Of a stretch of 31,825 nucleotides of DNA, positions 9,880-19,751 are shown piece after piece. Each line of letters opens with the position of its first letter. The stretch's first letter is position 1. Below the pieces are notes generated by a model. The model had not been told where the DNA came from. It made no database searches and worked only from the letters and a program-made list of their open reading frames with translations. A program made the translations under genes and the position numbers. This DNA is from Pavlovales sp. CCMP2436 (taxonomy: Eukaryota; Haptophyta; Pavlovophyceae; Pavlovales): NCBI GenBank assembly GCA_026770615.1, contig MU631768.1:71538-103362 (forward strand), read 5' to 3'.

Positions 9880-10623
9880 CGTTTGCGAAGAGTTAAGAGC
9901 GAAGAGCACAAACGGCGAGGCGCGGCGCGGGCGGCCAGCCACGAGCATGCGGGGGCTAGTAGGAGTGTGAAAAAAGTTTTTCGCTTCAGTCTTCTCAGTC
10001 TTGTGCTTTGTTTTAATTAAACGGAGCGGCGTTTATTTGCCTTTTAAGGAAGAGCGCTCGGACCGGGCGGCGCGGACCACAATCCTGGGCCAAACGACCT
10101 CGACGTGCCCGTCTCCTCAGTCGAGCGCGTCGCGTCGAGCGATTACATGGTGGCGCGCTGCTGCGCGAGAGGGGAATCCACCGTTTGGGCGCTTGCATCG
10201 ACGCCTCGAGACGAAAGCGCGAGGCGACGAGCGGTGGAGCGCGTCAAGGCCCCGCTCGTTCACGAGCACTCGAGCCCGGATGTCGACCTCGTCTGCCAAC
10301 CACATGGGTCTGCGTGGAGATCTCCTCGTCGGCAGCAGCCCTCTGCGAGGCTGTTCTGGACGAGCTTCCTACATCGTGCTGAGCTTTGCGCTTCGTTTGA
10401 AATACGACGCGCTCAGAGCAAAAAGACAAGACTGAAGCGTAAAACAAATTTCAAACTCCCAAGTAACTAACGTCTTTGAAGTACACACAAAAAACGCTTC
10501 AAAAAAACGCTTAAATGGGGCTAGAAAAGAAATCCCTTCGCTTGCGAAGATTTTTGGAACGTAGAGCTGATGAAGGACGTCCCTCTCCCCACTCGGGACG
10601 TCCCTTTCAACATTTCTGTACGC
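9880..10623. other. No supported gene
   Basis: Overlapping frames on both strands at 10001-10470 have no domain or consistent coding signal. The stretch 10440-10560 is A-rich, with AAAAAACGCTT written twice. A GGGACGTCC word near 10577-10604 echoes the hairpin at 7726-7747, hinting at shared repeat ancestry. Confidence 0.4.
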
Positions 10624-10694
10624 GGGTGCGGGGGCTGGCCCCCGCCAGAGGCTCATTTATTCCGTTGAGGGGTTACACGTATGTTCAGAATTCA
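10624..10694 (+). repeat. Partial dispersed copy of the satellite unit
   Basis: It contains GGGGGCTGGCCCCCGCCAGA and GGTTACACGTATGTTCAGAAT, matching the unit at 7566-7690 and, on the opposite strand, the array at 27051-27557. It stops abruptly at the junction with repeat A. Confidence 0.8.
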
Positions 10695-10792
10695 AGACCG
10701 CCCTGTCCGGGCAGGACGACTGTCTGTCAAGACCATTCCCACCGGGTAGGGGGCCCCCGGGAGGGGCCCCGGAGGGCATATCTCCGACAGCA
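10695..10792 (-). repeat. Dispersed repeat 'A', inverted copy
   Basis: The reverse complement carries ATGCCCTC, GC blocks, and TGGTCTTGACAGACAGTCGT followed by CCTGCCC. This parallels the plus-strand copy at 6292-6446. It is fused directly to the satellite-unit fragment at 10624-10694. Confidence 0.6.
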
Positions 10793-10925
10793 CACGGTCT
10801 GGACCGAACATTCCTTTGCGACAGCTGTTTTTAAAATAGCACTCAACTGACTAAAAAAACACCCCGATGTAAACAGCCGGCGGAGCGGCCGACCGCTCAA
10901 AGAACCGTCGGCGCCGGGGTCTTCT

Positions 10926-11470
10926 TCAACCACGGTAGAACCAACGCAACCAGTCAGCATTCACACTCGCCTCCCGATCTCCAATCATCATCAGCTCTGC
11001 GATGGCGATGGTCACCTCCGAACCCGCGCACCAGCTGCTCGGCGTGCACGCAGCCAGCCAGACCTCGCCCTTCGCGGCCCCGCCCTTCCCGGACAGCAGG
11101 CGAGCAAAGGACGCTGTGATCGACGCCCGCTGCCTCGGCGCGCCGCCGCGCTTCAACAGTCTGCCGAAGGCAAAGCGCACGCGCGAAGACGCCCTCGCAC
11201 GGAACACTGACGACGACGGCCGGCGAGTCGCCCACAAGGCGGCGTGCGGGGAGCACAGCACCGCCGGGTACCGCGCACCTCCGCACCGGCACGTTGTATG
11301 GCAGGACGAGCTCGCTCCAAGGGCATGCAGCTGACTCGCTCCTCCAGCGCACCCAGCAGCGCCACTCCTCCCCAACGGGCAGCTCCATCCAATTCGTTTG
11401 GGTTGTTGTCTTTGTCAGATGTCTTCGTGATGCGCACGTCTTGCAGACTTGCTTCGGCGAGGCTGTACAT
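10926..11470 (-). CDS. Weak candidate gene, frame uncertain
   Basis: The minus strand has natural-looking peptide stretches in three adjoining frames. These are an N-terminal part from ATG 11470 (MYSLAEASLQDVRITKTSDK), a middle part from ATG 11388 (WSELVLPYNVPVRRC) and a C-terminal part ending TAG/TGA near 10926 (SEVTIAIAELMMIGDREASV). They do not join in one frame, so the locus would need an unseen intron or has frameshifts. No domain is recognised. It lies downstream of, and in the same orientation as, the ankyrin gene. Treat as tentative. Confidence 0.25.
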
Positions 11471-11814
11471 TATTGGCTGTACTCTTGAAGGGCATACAGC
11501 AGTATATCATAGAATTAAGATGGCCTAGATCGAGTCATGCCGTCAGTGAATAAGGTTATCGTTATTCAATGTCGCATCATGTCGAGCCGCTGACGGGAGA
11601 GAGGGACATGACCCCATCAGCGCCACCATCGCTCTCCGGCTCAGCTGAGTCGCCGACGCCGTTGGTAGGCCGCGCGCCTGCAACTGCCACCTCGACCGAG
11701 ACCTGCTACCCCGCAGCTGCCCCAGGTTGCGCTGCTGGCTCCGGCGCTACCACCGCCTCGGACCCCGCTGCGGTCTCGGCCGGCCCCGCGTCGGGTGCAG
11801 CGTCCTCCGCCGAG

Positions 11815-13245
11815 TCAGAGTGAGAGAGGGCGTGACTGGCAGCCTGGCCCACCGCCCTCTGACCCGGTCTCCGCCCCCGCGCCCCCCGCAACCTTTCTGA
11901 GGGGGTCGGCATGCTCGAACATCCGCGCAGCACCCTCCCGCGCAGCACCCCCCCGGCCCACACTGATGAGTGGGCTGGACGCGGTTGCTGGACTCGGAGT
12001 AGTCGTCCACGGCTGCAGCCCTCCCTCCTCCCCGCCCTCCTCATCCACGGCATCCTCCCCCCCTCCCTTTTCCCTCTCCTCCTCCTCCTCCTCGGGGCCG
12101 GGCACACGCGCTCGAACCCGCCCGCCCGCCGCCGCAGCCAATAACGAGTCGGCATCCCCACCCTCGCCCCCCTCCTCACCCTCCCCCTCACCCTCACCCC
12201 CCGCCTCGCCTTCACTCTCCCCCTCGCCCTCACCCCTCGCCTCGCCCTTGTTCTTCTCCTGTCCCCCCTCACCCCCTCTTTCTGTTTCTGCCTCCTCCTC
12301 CTCTGCCGTCTCCGCCTCCGCCGCCGCCTCCTCCTCCTCCGCCGCCGCCGCCGCCTCCTCCTCTTCCTCCTCCGTTGGCGCGGCTGCGGGGACCGGCACG
12401 GGCGGCGGCATTGGATCCTCGTAGCAGGGCAGCTCCACCGCCAGTGCCCCGGGCAGGGCCAACGCGCTATTATAAAAAAAAATCGAATATAATATTAATT
12501 AATAGAGTTACCAACTAAAACCACATCAATCATGAAACAGAAATCAAACTACTGGAAACAAAGCAACTCACCTCACGGCGGAAGGCAGCAGCGGCAGCAA
12601 CCCCTCCGGCAGAAGAGGCCCATCGCCTTCGCCGTCTGCCCCGCGCAGCTCACGCACGCCCTGCAAAAAAAAGAGAGTAAAAAAGAGTAAAAAGTAGAAA
12701 TGAATCTAAGTGAGATTATTACGTGCGCTGTTGTGATTGTTATTTCCATCATTTTTACTTTTGTTGTTGTTGCTGCTGTTATTATTCTTATTACCGAGGT
12801 CCTGGCGTGGAGGGAGAGCAGCTGCGCCCCGTTCCGCACCAGCAACTGCATTTACAGACAGAAATATAAATATAAATATGGGGGGGTTCAGCTTTAGTGT
12901 CTGCCTGCCATGCCTCGTGGAGTTTCTCGGGCAGGGAGGTGCTCGAGCTATCAGGGGGGTATCGAGCAAGCAGTCCATACAAAGAAACAACTTGAACTAC
13001 ACTCCAACTAAATTCGAACTGCCCTCTGGCAACCTGCGAGCCCGAAGCTGATATCATTCTGTATTATTCATTCTTGTATTATTCCGAATTGTCCTCTTAT
13101 TGTTCCTTTCTGTATTATTCCTTATTGTCACCTGCGCCACTTCGATGTGCCCGAGTGCGTGCGCGATGGCGAGCGCCGAGCGGCCGGTCGCGGCGGCGGC
13201 GTCGACTGCTGCGCCCTCGGCGAGCAAGAGCATGACCGCATCCGC
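11815..13245 (-). CDS. Ankyrin gene exons 11-14, including Glu-rich tail
   Basis: 13245-13132 (38 codons) and 12845-12795 (17 codons) finish the last repeats (ADAVMLLLAEGAAVD, LLVRNGAQLL). 12660-12572 is a Leu/Pro linker ending phase 2 at GTGAGT. 12466-11815 encodes a ~217-residue tail. The tail has runs of Glu and Gly-Glu dipeptides at about tail residues 30-145, giving a purine-only strand over several hundred bases. Its C-terminal part is less biased and ends LSL-TGA. The tail is probably disordered. Confidence 0.72.
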
Positions 13246-13363
13246 CTGAATCGTAAAATTAAAAATTGATAACAACGAGAGCACCAACAAACGAGAGAGC
13301 ACCAACAAACGCACACAAGTGATAAACCACAAATCATCATGATCATTCTAATCGCACACTGGC

Positions 13364-13405
<42 letters not shown>

Positions 13406-16400
13406 AAAATCATTGTTTATTTAATTAAACAAACAAAGAAATACATGTATATATAAAAACGGCTATGGCGGCCGACAAACCAGACGCGCGGCGATCCCCA
13501 CGGGTGGCGAATGTTCCTCCAGGACTCGCTCTCGGCGCCGCGCGTGGACGCGAGAACGTCCAGCAGACCCTCTTTACCAGGGCCCTTGTCCCCCACCCCC
13601 TGCTTGCCTCACGGATGCCCTCCCCTCCCCCTAAGCGCAGACGCGGGCCGTTTCACCCTCTCACGATGCGCCCCATTCCCAGCAGACCATGCTCGCGGGC
13701 CCGCGCAATATCATGCATGACATCGGTCTCCCCCCCATCGCAAGCCCCTCAGTAGACCCAGCCGATGCCATCAGGCAGGCACCGCCACCGCCCTTGGTAG
13801 GCCAGCAGCCAGACGCTCACCCGTTTCAACCCTTCGACAGCATCACGCCTTCGCATGTGCTCGGCCTAGGACCACATCTTTCTACTCAGTGAAGTATATC
13901 CCGCAGGCTCAGCAGGAGCTGATCGCCATCGCCGTCGTCGACTGCATCGAACAGATCGAGAACTCGCCTACAGCATCAGACGACCTCAACCGCGACCGCG
14001 CGCTCAAAGCTTTGCAAATCTTACCGGTCCTTTTCACGCGCCTCCCGCCCGACTCGCAAACAAACCACGCCCGCGTTATCGCGCTCCGCACTCAGCAATG
14101 GGTGGACGGGAACTTCGCACTGCTCATCGCTGACTATCTATCTGACTGTGCGCTGCCCGCGAGTGACCGGCCAGTGGGCAATAACACAGCCTCATCCCGT
14201 AACAGGGACGAGCGTACTGCCCGCCGCGCCGTCCATCTCATGGAAGAGGGAAGCCTATCGCGAGCCCGCCGCAAAATGATGTCCAATGGCCTACATGACC
14301 ACAGTGACCCCAACGTCCAAGCGGCCCTCGCGAGCAAGCACCCTCAGACTTGCAAACCAATAGACTCAGCTTTCCTCGCTGACCCCAACTTCCCCCGCAT
14401 CAAAATTGACCCAGATATCCTGATGGCTGCCATCAGAGAGCTCGACCATCTGGCAGCACCCGGGACATCCCCATGGAGCAACACATTCCTACTCGCAATC
14501 TCACAGATTATCTCTTGTAAAACACCCCGTGCAAAGCAAATAATATTAAGCTTAACCAGGTACGGCGAATTATTCGTCAACGGAGATTTACCGAGCTGGC
14601 TCTACTACCTCGCGACTGCCGTCCGCAACGTCTCCCTGAAGAAGCCGGACGGCGGCCTACGCCAGATCGGCATGGGATGCAGCCTCCGAGCGGTGCTCAC
14701 TAAGGCGGTGATGCACAAGTGGGTGAGCCGTAAGATCGCCACCGTCGTTGGGCCCCAGCAAGTCGCAGTCGGAGTAAATTCCGGCATCAGCATGTCCGTG
14801 TTCGGCGTCACAATCCACCTCGGTGACGACTCCGAAGCCACGACCATTAAGGCGGACGTGCAGAATGCCTTCGGCAGCATTGAACGCAGTGCGGTCGTCG
14901 AGGTGCTCACAGAGATGGAGGACCCAGAGCTCCGCGCGCTTGCGCGACTTGCATGCTGTCTTCTATCGCCAGCGAGCCCCATTACCATCGGCCCAATTGG
15001 CGCGCGTGTCCTTGCCCCATGTAACTCAGTAATTGGACTCCAGCAGGGGTCGAAAGAAGGCATACCCTCTTTCGCTTTACCTCTCTACGTAAGAGTAATC
15101 AAAAAACATAACCCGCTTACCAAATCCCCCCCTTGTGTCCTCAATCGCAGATGACATTAATTTGTCCGGTAACGCTACAGCCGTCTTCGCAGCCTTCCCG
15201 CAGCTGACCAGCCTATTACTCTCTGAGCTCGGCTTAACAGTCCAGCCCACAAAGAGTGCATACGCAACGCACCCCAACGCATCAACCGCTGCTGACGCCT
15301 TGACCCCCCCTGTCCCCCTCGGCCAACGCAAGCAGCTCCCTGCCTCTACAGCCTTGCCCGCCTTAGGCATCGTGCACGGAGGAGTCCCAATTGGAGACGA
15401 CAACTTCATCCGGCTGCATCTTGACGACGTGTGGAAGAAGGTCGAGGCGGACGCGCGCAGGATACACAACACCTTGCGCGACCACCCGCAGCACCGACAC
15501 CAGATGCTCACGCTCAGCACGCAGCACACCATCGACTACTGGCTGCAGCACGTGCACCCCGAGCACACACTTAAGCTCGCTCAGTGAATGAACGCCCTCA
15601 TCACCGAGCTCTCGAACGACATCGCCGGCATCGATATCGACGCCGTGCCCCTCGGGCCCGAGCGCAAGCAACTCCCCATGCGATTAGGGGGGCTGGGCCT
15701 GCGCGCGCGCGTGCAGCTCCGCAACGCAGCATACGCGAGCACGGTTGCAAAAGTCATCCCCCTCCTTGCACCCTCCCTTAACAACACAGGCCAGACGGTA
15801 CCGGGCTACTATGCTACGCCGCACATCACACAGCTCATCGGCGCGGGCTCGTTCGACAGTGGCTCATACAACTTGGGGCCATTCCTCGCTTCGGGCTGCG
15901 CCGTTGCCATGGGTGCAGATGCAGCGTGGGCAGAGCTCCAAGCGTGTGTTGCCCCTAATGGCAGCCTAACCCCAGCTTCAGGCCCCCTTGCGCAACCTTT
16001 CTCCTCTATGGGCACCGGCATTCAAAAGCTCCAGCACGCCATTACCGCCCAGACTGAGGAGTCGGAGCACAAAAGCCTGAACGACAGGATTGACACCATG
16101 CCCCGCCCGCGCTCGCGCGAGGCAATTGTCTACCGCGCTGTTGATGAGTACTCGCGTGCTTTCCTCACTGTCTTGCCCGGCGGTAAACAGACCAACATAT
16201 GCCCCGCAGAGTTCCGCGAATGCTACGTGCGTTATATCGCCGGCAAAAGTCCTGCATGTGCCCCCTTCGTAGGACAGCAGCTGAACGTCTCTCTGCGCAG
16301 AGGCCCCCTCGACGCATACGGCGACATTGCCGTCGCCGCATCGTGGACAGGCAACCAGGAGTCGATCTTCTGCCATGATCCGATCGTGCAAACGCTTGCC

Positions 16401-19400
16401 AGCGCGATCAAGGACGTNNNNNNNNNNNNNNNNNNNNNNNNNNNNNNNNNNNNNNNNNNNNNNNNNNNNNNNNNNNNNNNNNNNNNNNNNNNNNNNNNNN
16501 NNNNNNNNNNNNNNNNNNNNNNNNNNNNNNNNNNNNNNNNNNNNNNNNNNNNNNNNNNNNNNNNNNNNNNNNNNNNNNNNNNNNNNNNNNNNNNNNNNNN
16601 NNNNNNNNNNNNNNNNNNNNNNNNNNNNNNNNNNNNNNNNNNNNNNNNNNNNNNNNNNNNNNNNNNNNNNNNNNNNNNNNNNNNNNNNNNNNNNNNNNNN
16701 NNNNNNNNNNNNNNNNNNNNNNNNNNNNNNNNNNNNNNNNNNNNNNNNNNNNNNNNNNNNNNNNNNNNNNNNNNNNNNNNNNNNNNNNNNNNNNNNNNNN
16801 NNNNNNNNNNNNNNNNNNNNNNNNNNNNNNNNNNNNNNNNNNNNNNNNNNNNNNNNNNNNNNNNNNNNNNNNNNNNNNNNNNNNNNNNNNNNNNNNNNNN
16901 NNNNNNNNNNNNNNNNNNNNNNNNNNNNNNNNNNNNNNNNNNNNNNNNNNNNNNNNNNNNNNNNNNNNNNNNNNNNNNNNNNNNNNNNNNNNNNNNNNNN
17001 NNNNNNNNNNNNNNNNNNNNNNNNNNNNNNNNNNNNNNNNNNNNNNNNNNNNNNNNNNNNNNNNNNNNNNNNNNNNNNNNNNNNNNNNNNNNNNNNNNNN
17101 NNNNNNNNNNNNNNNNNNNNNNNNNNNNNNNNNNNNNNNNNNNNNNNNNNNNNNNNNNNNNNNNNNNNNNNNNNNNNNNNNNNNNNNNNNNNNNNNNNNN
17201 NNNNNNNNNNNNNNNNNNNNNNNNNNNNNNNNNNNNNNNNNNNNNNNNNNNNNNNNNNNNNNNNNNNNNNNNNNNNNNNNNNNNNNNNNNNNNNNNNNNN
17301 NNNNNNNNNNNNNNNNNNNNNNNNNNNNNNNNNNNNNNNNNNNNNNNNNNNNNNNNNNNNNNNNNNNNNNNNNNNNNNNNATATATATATATATATAGAT
17401 ATTTGCATATATAGATAGATATAGATATATAAATGTGTATACGATACGAGTAGAGTACCTGCCCTGTGTGCGCTGCCAGCACCAGCGGCGGCGCGCCCAC
17501 CCGCCCACCCTGTCATAATGATTTTGATTACAAGTATTTAGTTACGTAAAACACAAAACGTGAAACCTATCTCCAAGCTTCAAGAAAACCCGAACGAGAT
17601 CGCCTGCTCGGAGCTCTGTCTGCGCTTTGATATCACCGCAAGGTGACGCTAAAGCTCGGCAGATTGACGCTCAGACGCTGACAGCCGGGGTCACCTTGAC
17701 GCAGAGACTGCGCCCCAGGCGGTAGAAGTGGCATCATAACATCACATATAGACAAAGCCAGCGCAGCCGACGAAGGCACGCAGCAGGCAATGAGCGACGC
17801 AGCGCTCAGACCAGCACAGCTTCCAGGACAGGCAGACACTAGCTTGAATCCCTATCAGTCATACACCTACCGACCTAACTATAACATCACCTAACGACCT
17901 AACTATAACAATAACGTGTGCACCTAACGACCTAACTTAAAAATATGCACCTAACGACCGAACTATAACGATAACATATGCACCTAACGACCTAACTATA
18001 ACATAACATATGCACCTACCGCGTTTTTTACTCGAGACGAAGGACGACATAAGTCTGACTCTCGTAGAATCATCACATTAATACTTTGATAATTTATGCT
18101 ACAAATCTGTAATTCACTGATACTAATATGAATAGTAATAATACACTTACCGCGTTTGGCAGCGCACCAGCCTCGAGCAGCGCAGCCATGGCGCCCACAT
18201 GCCCGCCGTTCGTTGCCGCGGCGAGGGCGGTGGCTCCACAGGGCAGCTCGCACTCGGCCAGCCCGGCAGGTAGCCCACTCGCACTACCGAGGTGGAGGAG
18301 CGCGCGCACCTGACACACACAACAGACAAAAGACCAGATTGATTAGGTTTGATTTGATTGGGGAGGGGCGCACCGCGTGCCGCTGCCTTCATCAAAAATG
18401 CAGCGACACAAGAATAAATCCAAACATGCAAAAGATGAAACATGGCCTCACCGCGTGTTCGTGCCCGAGCGCGGCCGCCAGCGCGAGCGGTGCGAGTCCG
18501 TCCTCGTCCGCGCGCAGGTAGAGCGGCACGCGATCGGCGGGCAGCGAGATGGACGCCAACGTCTCGAGCAGCGCCTGGTGTTGTTGTTGTTGTTATTATT
18601 GTTGTTGTTGTTGTTGTTATTTCTAAACTATTTTTATTACAATTATAATTATAATTATAACTATAGTTAAAGTTATAGCTGTAACAATAATAACATATTG
18701 TATTAATGATAGGAATTCAAGCTGGCGTCTGACTTTCCTTGAAGTTGTGTTACATTGTATTATAAGTATCATCATTCTCATTCTCATTATCATTCTCATT
18801 TCTTTTTTTTGTACAGCGTGTCCGCCCGCCGCCGCCGCCCACAGCGCGGACCGGCCACGCGGTGGCCGGCGTGCCGCGTCGGAGGGGGGCGGGTCCACTG
18901 CCGTGCCCGCCTGGTTATGATGAGGGGGGTGGGGGGAGGAGGTGGGTGAGCGGGGAGGGGTTGTCTCTACCCTCACATACGTATGTCACATACGTATGTC
19001 ACATACGCGCACACGCACACGCGCACGCGCACACACCTCGAGCAGCGCGCGCGCGACGGCTTCGTGCCCTGCGAGACAGGCGAGCCACAGCGCGGAGGGG
19101 GCGCCCTCCTGAGCCCGCCACTCGACCGAGGCCTTCGCCCCGATCAGCAGTGCCACGCTCGTCTGTGCATGAATTAATAAACGATATAATATATGATACG
19201 ATCAGCTTGACTTGAACTTGACACACCGGCAGCCAAAATCCCCCTACATTCATATAATATATGAGTGGTATTAGTATGAATGTATGAGGAACCTGCGTCG
19301 GAGCGCTAAGATCAGCTTGACTTGAACTTGAAACACCGCAAGCCCAAACCCCCCTTCATTAATATACTATGTGAGTGGTTTTCGTATTCGCGTTCGTATT

Positions 19401-19711
19401 ACTACGAAAGTATTGTGATAGTGATTATTACGAAGTATTGTGATAGTAATTACCGCGTGCCCCCCCTGCGCTGCGAGTGAGAGTGCGGAGTGCGCCGCGG
19501 GGCCGCCCCCCCGCGCGGCAGCAGGCGGGTCCGCAGCCGCCCTCGCCGCGAGCAGCAACTTCACCACCTAATATGATCGGTGTCGGTATGGCATTGGTAC
19601 TGGTATCAGTCATTGTATTGGTCTAGGTATTGTGTACAATGATTTAATAAATTATTTATACATATATAAAAACAATCTTGGCGTGCCCCCCTCCTCTCCC
19701 CCCCTCTCGGC

Positions 19712-19751
<40 letters not shown>

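Noticed and set aside
15588..17500. Long frames that cross the run of N
   Set aside because: Undetermined bases are counted as open; the frames have no meaning beyond the gap edge.
17864..18019. Telomere-like CCTAAC repeats
   Set aside because: CCTAACG words are embedded in irregular 24-33 bp units, not a tandem hexamer or heptamer array. They lie in an intron.
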